Part shown: positions 38,780 to 47,210 of the stretch, piece after piece
Position numbering within the stretch: the stretch's first letter is position 1
How the letters are laid out: each line of letters opens with the position of its first letter
DNA from: Nocardia aurantia
GTDB lineage: Bacteria > Actinomycetota > Actinomycetes > Mycobacteriales > Mycobacteriaceae
DNA length: 64,000 bases
Reading direction: 5' to 3'
Assembly (NCBI RefSeq): GCF_009604425.1
Contig: NZ_WEGI01000008.1
Location: 62,001 to 126,000, forward strand
The notes under the pieces: generated by a model
Databases searched by the model: none
Told to the model about the DNA's origin: nothing
Seen by the model: only the letters and a program-made list of their open reading frames with translations
Position numbers and translations under genes: made by a program

Positions 38780-39097
38780 ATGGTCGACAGGCTGGACATC
38801 GACGAGGCGACCGAGGTGGTCCTGGCCGCCGCGAAGTTCACCGGCGCCGCCACGACGTATACGGGAAAGGTGTCCGACACGGTCGACGGCCTGACGGTAC
38901 CGGCGCGGGCGGATTCACCGCTGGATCGGGATCTGGTCGGCAAATTGGACTGGATCGTCTCCTCCTTCGGCGGTTCGGTCACCACCGACGACGGCCGTAG
39001 CGACACCATTCTCCTGGACGCGGTCAAGGCGGTGGACGCGCTGGCGGGCACCGACATCCTGGGCGGCCTCGTGGTGACCGACACCGAACCGGTGTGA
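38780..39097 (+). CDS. small ESX-cluster protein of unknown function
   Basis: 105 aa, starts MVDRLDIDEATEVVLAAAKF. Predicted helix followed by a mixed region; no WxG motif and no YxxxD/E signal. Similar small acidic proteins stand next to ESX substrates, and its opening resembles that of the protein at 49300 (MPDRLDIDPEVL). The next gene follows after 7 bases. Confidence 0.5.
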   Translation: MVDRLDIDEATEVVLAAAKFTGAATTYTGKVSDTVDGLTVPARADSPLDRDLVGKLDWIVSSFGGSVTTDDGRSDTILLDAVKAVDALAGTDILGGLVVTDTEPV

Positions 39098-39104
39098 CCG
39101 GCGA

Positions 39105-41717
39105 ATGGCCCCGCACGACAGCCCGTACTGGAACGAGATCGTCCGCGGCAACTGGCCGGAGATCGGTCCCGGTACCTGGAGCGGGCTGGAGACGGCGACC
39201 CGCACCACCGCCGACAACCTGGATCTGCACGACGTCGGCGCGGCCCGGCGCAATTTCGACGATCGGGTGCGGTTCAGCGGGAGTCTGCAACCGATCAAGG
39301 ACGGAATGCGGACGCAGCAGGGCAATCTCGGCGTCTACTCGCGGGCGCTGACCGCCGCGGCCGACACCTTCGGCGACATGTCGTCGCTGGTCTACCGGAC
39401 CCGGCATCGGATCCTCGACATCGTCGACGCCGCGGACTCCCGGATTCGCAAGGCGCAGTCCACCGGTGACGACGACGACCGGACCGAGGAGCAGCGCCGC
39501 ACGGCGGTGAGCGGCATCATCAGCCGCGCCGCGGCCGAGGTCGACGATGTCGTCGCCGCGGCCCGGAAATCGGTGAGCCCACAGGGAATGCCCGGGCTGT
39601 CGCTGATCGCGGATCTGCTCGGGGTGCCGGGTCCGTGGACGCTGGGCAGCGGACCGGGCGTCGGGCCCGGCCATGGGCCGCACGGCACCCGGAGTCCGCG
39701 CGGTCACTTGCCCGGGCAACAGAATCCGTTGCAACAGCTGTTCGGCGATCCGCGGCTGCGGCAGCCGGGTCCGCTGCCGGTGGGTTCCGGGCCCAGGGCG
39801 TTGGCGAATCTGCTGTTGCACCTGCTCGATCCCGGCGCGGAACCGTTGAACCGGATGGCGATGGATCCGGCCTTCCCGGACCAGGAGGCGCCGAGCTACG
39901 ACCGCACGAATCCCGGCTACGACGCGGGGCCGGCATCCGGGTACGACCGTCCCGGCTATGACGGTTCCGGTGACGACCGTTCCGGTGACGATGGCTATTC
40001 GCCGCGTGTTTCGGCGCCGGCGGACTCATCCGGATACGCCGGGCCCGTGCCCGGCCGGTACTCCGCGGGGAACGACTACGGCGGCGGCGCGGGGCCCGAG
40101 AGCGGCGGCTATGCCGATCAGGATTGGTCCGGCGGCGGCCCCACCGAGCCGACGGAAGTCGCTGCGGGGCAATTCGATCCGGGCGAGTACGAGCCGGGCG
40201 CCCCGGGCGGGCAGATCGCGGCGGAGGCCGGTGGGCACCAGATCGGCGGTGAGCCGTCCGCCGGTCACACCGGTGAGTCCGCCGAACTCGGTGCGCCGGA
40301 AGGAGTTTCCGGCGAGGAGGAGTTGTCGCCGCTGGACCTGGCCGCGGGTATCGCGGCGGCCGGACTGGCCGCGCCGATCGGTCATCCCGCGGTGTTCGCA
40401 CCACCGTCCGATCTGCCGGCCGCGGCGGCCGGCGCGGCGCCCGGTACGGCGGCGGCCGCGGCCGCCGCCGGAACCGCCGCTGCCGCGGCACATCCGGGTT
40501 CCGACCCGCGGGCCGCGCAGAGCGCCGGACCCAAGATCACCGCGCCCGGTGCGGTCGGATCGCCCGGGCATCCCGGTCCGGTACCGGTCGCCGGTACGCC
40601 GGGCAAGGCGGTCCCGCCGGGGAAGGATGTCACCGGACACGGCGCTCGTTCCGACGAGGACCAGGACGGGGCGGACGGGGTCCGCGCGGCCCTCGGCGCC
40701 GCGATGATCGCGGCCGCCACCCCGGCCTTCCTGCTCGGCGAGCGGGTGAACGGCGATTTCGTGCTGGCCCGCACCCTGCTGTCGGGAATCCTTGCCGCCC
40801 TGGATGATTCGGCGATGGGACCGGACTGGGCAGTGGCGGTGCTGCGGCATCCGGGTGGTCTGTCGGCCTTCGTCACCTCCACCGAGGGGCGCGGATGGCT
40901 GCCGACCGGGCTGTACCTGCCCCGCGAGGTGTCCACCCCGTGGCTGTGGGAGGTCTCGGTCGGATCCGGATGGGAGGGCGTCGCCGATCCGGCCCGGATC
41001 CTCGCCGAATTCACCCTGGCCTGGGGCGCCCGCTCCGGCGCCCGGCTCGCGGCGCTGGTCTCCTCGCAGCCGATCGACCCGAAGCTCCGCGCCGGATTCG
41101 GCGAGGTGCCGATGGAGGGTGAGGTGGGCCCCGGCACCGAGATGAATCTGGCCGAACCGGGTCCGGGCCTGGTGGATCGGCTGGGTCTGGCCGCCGCCCA
41201 GCCGCTGCTGGACCGGGTCGAGAACCTCCCCGCCGACGCGATCGCGCGCCGCTGCCGCGAATTCGCGCGGGACGGCCACGTCCGGGTGGGGCGCACCGGC
41301 CAGGTGCCGGTGGCCGCGCTCGACGTGCCCGGTATCCGGCAGCGGATTCTCGACGGGCTGCGTCGTGGCCGCCCGGTGCCGGCGGAACACTGGGAGCAGT
41401 TGCGCGACGCGGACGCCCTGCTGGCCGCCACGACGCTCACCCACCGGCTGGACGTGTCGCGAATTCCGTTGGGAGAGCTACGATCCGAGCAGGACAGTCG
41501 CGTCGTCGCCGAACTCGCGGCGCTGCGCGCCCTGACCTTCCAGCGCCGCTGCAACGAACTGGTGTTGTTCCTCGCCGAGGACCCGAGCCGGCAGGTGCTG
41601 CGCGACGTGGTCTACGCGCACGGGCAGTTGACCGAACATCCGGCACTGTCCGGAACATCCACGCCGCCAGACGATCCCGCGGCGCATCGGTCCGCGATCA
41701 GCACCGGGCGCTTCTGA
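39105..41717 (+). CDS. large ESX-associated protein with Rv3899c-like C-terminal module
   Basis: 870 aa. N-terminal helical domain (about 1-165) with Trp25-Ser-Gly27 (WxG). Residues 170-520 are disordered, rich in Gly/Pro/Tyr/Asp and then Ala. From about 525 to 855 a folded module (WAVAVLRHPGGLSAFVTS, EGRGWLPTGLYLPREVS, FQRRCNELVLF) resembles the C-terminal part of mycobacterial Rv3899c (DUF5632/DUF5631 type, ESX-2 locus). The same module ends the protein at 49300-51216. Ends 123 bases from the convergent ATP-grasp gene. Confidence 0.68.
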   Translation: MAPHDSPYWNEIVRGNWPEIGPGTWSGLETATRTTADNLDLHDVGAARRNFDDRVRFSGSLQPIKDGMRTQQGNLGVYSRALTAAADTFGDMSSLVYRTRHRILDIVDAADSRIRKAQSTGDDDDRTEEQRRTAVSGIISRAAAEVDDVVAAARKSVSPQGMPGLSLIADLLGVPGPWTLGSGPGVGPGHGPHGTRSPRGHLPGQQNPLQQLFGDPRLRQPGPLPVGSGPRALANLLLHLLDPGAEPLNRMAMDPAFPDQEAPSYDRTNPGYDAGPASGYDRPGYDGSGDDRSGDDGYSPRVSAPADSSGYAGPVPGRYSAGNDYGGGAGPESGGYADQDWSGGGPTEPTEVAAGQFDPGEYEPGAPGGQIAAEAGGHQIGGEPSAGHTGESAELGAPEGVSGEEELSPLDLAAGIAAAGLAAPIGHPAVFAPPSDLPAAAAGAAPGTAAAAAAAGTAAAAAHPGSDPRAAQSAGPKITAPGAVGSPGHPGPVPVAGTPGKAVPPGKDVTGHGARSDEDQDGADGVRAALGAAMIAAATPAFLLGERVNGDFVLARTLLSGILAALDDSAMGPDWAVAVLRHPGGLSAFVTSTEGRGWLPTGLYLPREVSTPWLWEVSVGSGWEGVADPARILAEFTLAWGARSGARLAALVSSQPIDPKLRAGFGEVPMEGEVGPGTEMNLAEPGPGLVDRLGLAAAQPLLDRVENLPADAIARRCREFARDGHVRVGRTGQVPVAALDVPGIRQRILDGLRRGRPVPAEHWEQLRDADALLAATTLTHRLDVSRIPLGELRSEQDSRVVAELAALRALTFQRRCNELVLFLAEDPSRQVLRDVVYAHGQLTEHPALSGTSTPPDDPAAHRSAISTGRF
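39958..39989 (+). repeat. 15-bp tandem repeat
   Basis: About two copies of a GGTTCCGGTGACGAC-like unit, encoding GSGDD/RSGDD in the disordered part of the large ESX-associated protein. Confidence 0.6.
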
Positions 41718-41727
41718 CGGACCGCGT

Positions 41728-41752
41728 GCGGCTCGGGGCCACGGCGAGCCGC
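41728..41752. terminator. hairpin between convergent genes
   Basis: 8-bp inverted repeat GCGGCTCG / CGAGCCGC with a 9-base loop, 11 bases after the stop of the + strand gene. Confidence 0.5.
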
Positions 41753-41840
41753 CCGTACCGTGGCACCCGAGCCGGTCCCGTGGCGCGAGGAGACGCCCGC
41801 GGCCGGCACCGGGGCGAGAGTGGTGGCCGGACGGCGTGAT

Positions 41841-43100
41841 TCAGGCCGGTTGCGGGATCGGCGCGGCGCTGCCGGTGGATCGGTACGGTGCTTCGTCGGG
41901 CTCGCAGTCCAACCGGTAGGCGGCCGCGGTTCGCAGCACGGCCTGCTCCACCTCGGCGGAACTGTTGCCCGCGAAGCGGAAACGGCCGCCGACATCCTGG
42001 TAGTTCGCGCCGCCGATCCGGCTGCCGGGTGCGGGCAGGCCTGCCCAGTACGGCAGGTGAGCGACCTCCGGCGGGAGTTCCGCGTGCCGTACCGTCGCCG
42101 GTTTCCGGCCGGGCACCGGAACCAGCAGGAAGCCGGCGATGCGCCCGGTGTCGGGCTCCCCGAGTCGCGGTGGCCGGCCCATCTGCAGGTCGCACGCGGC
42201 GCGCAGCAGATCGGCTCCGTACACCTCGCGCCACAGGAACGGCAGCTCCGCGCCACCGGCGCGGGCCCCGATCTCCAGAAAACGCAGGCGCGCATCGCCG
42301 TTCGGCCCACGGCCGAGGAATGCCTCCAGGTGGAAGATCCGTGGCTCGCCCGGGGACAGGGCGGTGCACACCGCGACGGTGAAGGCCGCGATCCGTTCCC
42401 GCAACCCGGGATCATCGATGCCGACCGAGGCCATCGCCCGGCCGCCCGCGAAGTCGAGGCAGTTGGTGAGATATCGGTGCGCGTGCCAGCCGTCGAGCCG
42501 ATCCCCGTCCCACAGGCCGTGGATGTGCAGGATCGGATCGGGGCAGAACGACTGCACCAGACGGGGTTCGGTGGCGGGCTCGGTCAGCGATCGGGCCTGT
42601 GCGGGTGTGTCGATCCGGATCACATCCCGGCTGGAGGCGCCGAGTCGCGGCTTGACGATGACGGGCCACCCGTGGGCTTCGCCGAACGCCAGTATCGCCG
42701 GGGTATCGGGGGCTTCCGCGCAGGCGGGCGCCGGGATACCGGCGGCGTCGACGCACTCGCCCATGATCAACTTGTCCCGGAATCGGTCCAGATCCGCGGG
42801 CCGGTCACCGGGGACGCCGAATTCGGCGCGCAGCTCACCGGCCGCGATCAGCTCGTATTCGCGCAGTGCGACAACGCGTTCCGGGTTCCCCAGCCGCGCG
42901 ATCAGCGCCCGCGCCGCGCACAGCACCGCGGCCGGATCGTCGAGCCGGGTGATCGCGACGGCCGCCGCGCCGCCGGGCACGGTCGCCTGCGCGGGTTCGC
43001 TACAGATATAGGACACCGCGTACCGTTTGTGATCGATGTAACTGTCGTACTCCGCGTACGGCTCGCCCCAGGCATGCAGTACGAGAACATGTGGTCTCAC
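41841..43100 (-). CDS. ATP-grasp ligase-like protein A
   Basis: 419 aa, cytosolic. Pre-ATP-grasp N-terminal domain (1-100), then the ATP-grasp fold: DKLIMGECVDAAGIPAPA, VIVKPRLGASSRDVIRI (ATP-binding lysine) and the metal-binding end FHLEAFLGRGPNGDARLRF. Such enzymes join a carboxylate and an amine through an acyl phosphate. Clear paralogue of the divergent gene at 43308. GTG at 43100 has GAGGG 5 bases upstream. Substrate unknown. Confidence 0.82.
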   Translation of the reverse strand: MRPHVLVLHAWGEPYAEYDSYIDHKRYAVSYICSEPAQATVPGGAAAVAITRLDDPAAVLCAARALIARLGNPERVVALREYELIAAGELRAEFGVPGDRPADLDRFRDKLIMGECVDAAGIPAPACAEAPDTPAILAFGEAHGWPVIVKPRLGASSRDVIRIDTPAQARSLTEPATEPRLVQSFCPDPILHIHGLWDGDRLDGWHAHRYLTNCLDFAGGRAMASVGIDDPGLRERIAAFTVAVCTALSPGEPRIFHLEAFLGRGPNGDARLRFLEIGARAGGAELPFLWREVYGADLLRAACDLQMGRPPRLGEPDTGRIAGFLLVPVPGRKPATVRHAELPPEVAHLPYWAGLPAPGSRIGGANYQDVGGRFRFAGNSSAEVEQAVLRTAAAYRLDCEPDEAPYRSTGSAAPIPQPA

Positions 43101-43182
43101 GATTTCCCTCGTCTCGGCCGCGGATGACGCGTCGGGTCGAATGCGCCCGCGGGCGGGAAGCGTAGCGCCGAAAACACCGCAC

Positions 43183-43217
43183 TTCCCGGGCGTGGGAATT
43201 ATTCCTACCAATGGGAA
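43183..43217. promoter_or_regulatory. two palindromic operator sites between the divergent ATP-grasp genes
   Basis: TTCCCG-GGCG-TGGGAA (43183-43198) and TTCCTA-CCAA-TGGGAA (43202-43217), centres 19 bp apart, so on nearly the same DNA face. For the + gene, TATCTT (43234-43239) lies 17 bases after ATGGGA (43211-43216), consistent with a promoter overlapped by the second site. Confidence 0.65.
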
Positions 43218-43307
43218 CAATCATTCCGAACGGTATCTTTGGCCCGGGCGATCTTGTGGCAATTGCAACATGGTCGACTGACCAGCTCGAATTCTGCGGA
43301 GGTACCG

Positions 43308-44561
43308 ATGCGTCCCCATGTGACTGTCATACATCGAGCGCGGGGCATCGTTGTTCCGTACGCCGACCGTATCGATCACGTTTCCGATGCCGTTACCTAT
43401 GTGTCCTGGAGTCCGGTCGCCGACGGCGTGCCCGCGGAACTCGCCGCCGAGGTGGTGACGCTCGACGACATGTCGGAGGTGGCGGCCGCGGTGCGTGCGC
43501 TGGCACAGCGGTTCGGCCGGCCCGAACGCATCGTCGCCCTCAGCGAATTCGATCTGCTCGTCGCGGCGCAGCTGCGCGCCGAGTTCGGCATCGCCGGCGA
43601 CCGCCCCGATTACGTGCTGCGGTTCCGGGACAAGCTGGTCATGGGTGAGGCTGTGCGGGCCGCGGGCGTTTCCGCGCCGGACTTCCGGGCCGCCCCCGAC
43701 GCCGCCGCGGTGACCGAATTCGCGCGGGAGTACGGCTATCCGCTGATCGTGAAGCCGCGGCTGGGCGCGGGCAGCGCCGGCATCCTCAAGCTCGACGGCC
43801 CGGCGGATCTGGTGCGGCTTCCGGACCTCGCTGCCGAACCGTATCTCGTCCAGGTGTTCTGTCCCGACGGCGTCGGGGCCGTGGACGGCGTCTGGACCGG
43901 GACCGAACTCGGCGCCTGGAGCGCATCCGCATATCGTGGCGCCTGCCTCGAATTCGCGAACGGCGGTGCCAGTCTCGGTTATATCGAGATCGACGACGCG
44001 GTGGTGCTCGAGGCTCTGAAAGAGTTTTCGACTTCCGTTCTCATAGCTCTCAGCAATAATGTGGCGACGGTCTTTCATCTGGAACTGTTCCTGAGCGTGG
44101 TGGACGGTGTCGTGCGACCACGGTTTCTCGAGGTGGCAGCCCGCATCGCCGGCGGCGAGACCACGCACATGTGGCGGGAGGTGCACGGTCACGATCTCGC
44201 CGGTTCGGCCGTCGACGCCCAACTGGGCCGGCCGCTGGCCGCGGAGCCGCTCACCGACGGCTGGGTGGTCGGTGAATTGCTGATCCATCCGCCGGTCACA
44301 CCGCCGTGCACCGTGGTGGCGACTCACCTCGACGTGTCGCGGGAGTACGCGCCGTATCACCTCTCGGTACCGGCACCGGGCACGGAGATCACCGAGACGT
44401 TCGGCTATGTCGACATCGGCGCGGCCTTCCGGTTCCGGGGCCGTTCCACCGCCGAGGTCACCGAGGCCGTGCGTCACACGGTGGCCGGTTTCCGGATGGA
44501 CTGCGTCGCGACGCCCGCCCTGCCGGATCCCGTGCTGCCGGATCCGCTGGCGGTGGCCTGA
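43308..44561 (+). CDS. ATP-grasp ligase-like protein B
   Basis: 417 aa, paralogue of the divergent ATP-grasp protein A (shared MRPHV start, FRDKLVMGE, IVKPRLGAG, FHLELFLSV and FLEVAARIAGG). ATP-binding Lys in LIVKPRLGAGSAG and metal-binding Glu in the FLEVAARI segment are kept. Start fixed by GCGGAGG 5 bases before the ATG. It is followed after 17 bases by the MFS gene, so protein B, the transporter, the EgtD-like enzyme and the second transporter form one operon. Confidence 0.82.
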   Translation: MRPHVTVIHRARGIVVPYADRIDHVSDAVTYVSWSPVADGVPAELAAEVVTLDDMSEVAAAVRALAQRFGRPERIVALSEFDLLVAAQLRAEFGIAGDRPDYVLRFRDKLVMGEAVRAAGVSAPDFRAAPDAAAVTEFAREYGYPLIVKPRLGAGSAGILKLDGPADLVRLPDLAAEPYLVQVFCPDGVGAVDGVWTGTELGAWSASAYRGACLEFANGGASLGYIEIDDAVVLEALKEFSTSVLIALSNNVATVFHLELFLSVVDGVVRPRFLEVAARIAGGETTHMWREVHGHDLAGSAVDAQLGRPLAAEPLTDGWVVGELLIHPPVTPPCTVVATHLDVSREYAPYHLSVPAPGTEITETFGYVDIGAAFRFRGRSTAEVTEAVRHTVAGFRMDCVATPALPDPVLPDPLAVA

Positions 44562-44578
44562 ACCGTACCGGCCCGATC

Positions 44579-46156
44579 GTGTTCTCCGTTCTGCCGCCCG
44601 CGGGCCCGCAGCGCACCCTCACGCTGCTGACCGCGACGACCGCGGTGTCCAACGGCATCTACCTGTCCACCGTGGTCCTCTACTTCACCCGGATCGTGCG
44701 CATGTCCTCGGGCGAGGTCGGGCTCGGCCTGAGCGTGGCCGGGGCGGTGTGCGTACTGGCGTGTGTCCTGGCCGGCAAGCTGTCCGACCGGTACGGGCCG
44801 CTGGGCCTGCTGCGCATCAGCCTGCTGGTGGAATCCGTTGCGCTGCTTGCTCTCCTCGCGGTACACGGGTTTCGGTCCTACGTGTTCACGGTGCCCTTCG
44901 CGGCGGCGTCGCTGGCCTGTGGTCAGCTGATGATCGCGACCGTCGTCGGCCGGACCGTGCACGAGAAGGCCAACGAGTTCCGCGCCTACAACCGCGCGGT
45001 GCTCAACGGTGGTTTCGCGGTCGGGGCGACGATGGCCGCCGTTGCCGCGCAACAGGATTCCGCGACCATCTATCGAATCATGATGGTGGCCGCGGCGATC
45101 GTGCTCGGCGCCGCGGTGCTGCTGACCGGACGGCTGCCCCGGCTGGGCCCGGTGGACATCCCGGGCGAGCCGGCGCCGCCGTCCGGCTGGATGGTCCTGC
45201 GTGACCGTCCCTACCTGGCGCTGACCGCGGTCGACGCGGTGCTGTCGTTGCAGTATCGGATCCAGACCGTGGTGATCCCGCTGTGGATTCTCTCCGCGAC
45301 CACGGCGCCGCGCTGGTCCGTCGCCGCGGTGGACATCCTCAACATCGTCATCGTGGTGTTGCTCCAGGTCCGGGCCGGCCGCGGTGTCGACACCGCCCGC
45401 GGAGGCGGGCGGGCGCTCGCCCGCGCCGGGGTGGCCTTCCTGGTGGCGTGCGCCGTGCTCCCGCTGGCACACGGCCGCGGCCCCTGGCTCGCCGTGGCGA
45501 TCCTCACCGTCGGTACCGCGGTGCTCACGGTCGGTGAATTGTGGCAGACCGTGGGCGGTTTCGAGGTCTCCAACCGGCTGGCGCCGCCGCACGCCCTGGG
45601 CCAGTATCTCGGCGTATTCGGAACCGGTGTGCGGCTGGCGGATTCGTTCGGTCCCGTGCTGCTCACCTGGCTCTGCATCCAGATCGGCGTCGCCGGTTGG
45701 TATGTCGTCGGCGCCATCCTGTTGCTCACCGGTCTGCTGGGACCGGTCGTGGTCGGCTGGGCGGAACGGACCGGCGGCCGGATCGGTTCGGCGGCGGTGA
45801 TCGTGGCGGCCCGGCCGGTCTCCGCCGGGCCGGGCTGGGTCGAACTCGGCGAGACCATCACCTCCTCGAACTCCGGGGTCGTCGTCCGGCTCGACCCCGA
45901 GGGCAGGCTGCGCGGTCTGGCCATCGACCCCGAGGCGTTCGCCCAGGGGCCGGACCGGCTCTCCGAGCGCATCCTGGCGGCCTCGCGGCACGCCATGTGG
46001 GCATCCGGTCCGGCCGCTACCACCCTGCGGCTCCCCGTGGCCAGGGCCACCCTGACCCCGGCCCGGCTGGTGAAAATCCCCCCCGGACAGCACTTCGCGC
46101 CGACCGGTACGCCGCCCGAGCGCGGCGACGAGAACTTCGCCTGGTTCGACCGCTGA
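44579..46156 (+). CDS. MFS transporter with YbaB-like C-terminal extension
   Basis: 525 aa. About 12 membrane helices in residues 1-395, with the MFS loop LAGKLSDRYGPLG. After the last helix there is a soluble tail of about 130 residues. Its part SGVVVRLDPEGRLRGLAIDP followed by a helix LSERILAASRHA is of the YbaB/EbfC pattern, unusual on a transporter. GTG at 44579 is the first good start after the ATP-grasp stop. Probably exports or imports the product or precursor of the cassette. Confidence 0.72.
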   Translation: MFSVLPPAGPQRTLTLLTATTAVSNGIYLSTVVLYFTRIVRMSSGEVGLGLSVAGAVCVLACVLAGKLSDRYGPLGLLRISLLVESVALLALLAVHGFRSYVFTVPFAAASLACGQLMIATVVGRTVHEKANEFRAYNRAVLNGGFAVGATMAAVAAQQDSATIYRIMMVAAAIVLGAAVLLTGRLPRLGPVDIPGEPAPPSGWMVLRDRPYLALTAVDAVLSLQYRIQTVVIPLWILSATTAPRWSVAAVDILNIVIVVLLQVRAGRGVDTARGGGRALARAGVAFLVACAVLPLAHGRGPWLAVAILTVGTAVLTVGELWQTVGGFEVSNRLAPPHALGQYLGVFGTGVRLADSFGPVLLTWLCIQIGVAGWYVVGAILLLTGLLGPVVVGWAERTGGRIGSAAVIVAARPVSAGPGWVELGETITSSNSGVVVRLDPEGRLRGLAIDPEAFAQGPDRLSERILAASRHAMWASGPAATTLRLPVARATLTPARLVKIPPGQHFAPTGTPPERGDENFAWFDR

Positions 46157-46232
46157 TCGTCGAGCGCGCATCCGCTCGCCGCGCACCGACCCTCTTCCGA
46201 AACATTCCCGCGCACCAACCTCAGGAACCGAC

Positions 46233-47210
46233 GTGACGACATCTCTCAGCATCGACGTGCAATTATCGGACGACGACCTGGCCGCGGCGCTACGCGCCGA
46301 CGCCCGCGCGGGTCTGACCGCGACCCGGAAATCTCTGCCCTCCAAGTGGTTCTACGACGTACGCGGGAGCAAGCTCTTCGACGCGATCACCGAGTTGCCG
46401 GAGTACTACCCCACCCGTACCGAACGAGCGCTGCTGCGCGATCGTGCCGGCGAGATCGCGCTCGCCGCACCGGGTGTGCAGGAATTGGTCGAACTGGGTT
46501 CCGGCTCGTCCGAGAAGACCCGGCTGCTGTTGCGCGCCTTCGGTGCCCGGGGTGCCCTGCATACCTATCTGCCCCAGGACGTTTCCGAGACGGCCCTGCG
46601 GGAGGCCGCCGACTGGATCCACACGGAATTCCCGGCGCTGTCGGTGCACGGCGTGGTCAGCGATTTCACCAGCATGCTGGGTGCGCTGCCGCGCCGCGGC
46701 CGCCGGATGGTGGTGCTGCTCGGCGGCACACTGGGCAATTTCGCGCGGCCGCAGCGAGCCGAATTCTTCGCCCGCGTGCGCGAGATCCTGGACCCGGGCG
46801 AGCATCTGCTGCTCGGTGTCGGCCTGGCCGTCGATCCGGCGATCATGGTGCCCGCCTACGACGACGCCGCCGGAGTCACCGCGGAGTTCAACCGCAACGT
46901 GCTACACGTGATGAACGAACGGCTCGGCGCGGATTTCGTCCCGAACCGGTTCCGGCACGTCGCGGTGTGGGACGCCGAGAACGAGTGGATCGAGATGCGG
47001 TTGGAGGCGACCGAGGACCATACGGTCGCCCTCGGCGAGCTCGGCCTTTCGATCCCGTTCGCCGCGGGTGAGCAGATGCGTACCGAGATCTCGGCCAAGT
47101 TCCGCCTCGACGCGTTCCGGGCCGAATTGGCCGAGGCCGGTTTCCCGGTGCAGTGCAGCTGGACCGATCCCGACGACCGGTTCGCACTGGTTCTCGGCAG
47201 CATGCGGTGA
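46233..47210 (+). CDS. EgtD-like L-histidine N-alpha-methyltransferase
   Basis: SAM-dependent methyltransferase family that makes hercynine (histidine betaine) from histidine in ergothioneine synthesis. 325 aa, the normal EgtD length. Hallmarks: KSLPSKWFYDVRGSKLFDAI, PEYYPTRTER, the SAM-binding ELGSGSSEKTR, GGTLGNF and FNRNVLHVMNE. No egtA, egtB, egtC or egtE is nearby, so it may methylate histidine or a similar amino acid for the ATP-grasp enzymes instead. GTGA overlap with the next transporter gene. Confidence 0.85.
   Translation: MTTSLSIDVQLSDDDLAAALRADARAGLTATRKSLPSKWFYDVRGSKLFDAITELPEYYPTRTERALLRDRAGEIALAAPGVQELVELGSGSSEKTRLLLRAFGARGALHTYLPQDVSETALREAADWIHTEFPALSVHGVVSDFTSMLGALPRRGRRMVVLLGGTLGNFARPQRAEFFARVREILDPGEHLLLGVGLAVDPAIMVPAYDDAAGVTAEFNRNVLHVMNERLGADFVPNRFRHVAVWDAENEWIEMRLEATEDHTVALGELGLSIPFAAGEQMRTEISAKFRLDAFRAELAEAGFPVQCSWTDPDDRFALVLGSMR

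Noticed and set aside
46233..47210. Ergothioneine biosynthesis cluster
   Set aside because: Only the EgtD-like gene is present; egtA, egtB, egtC and egtE are absent from the window.
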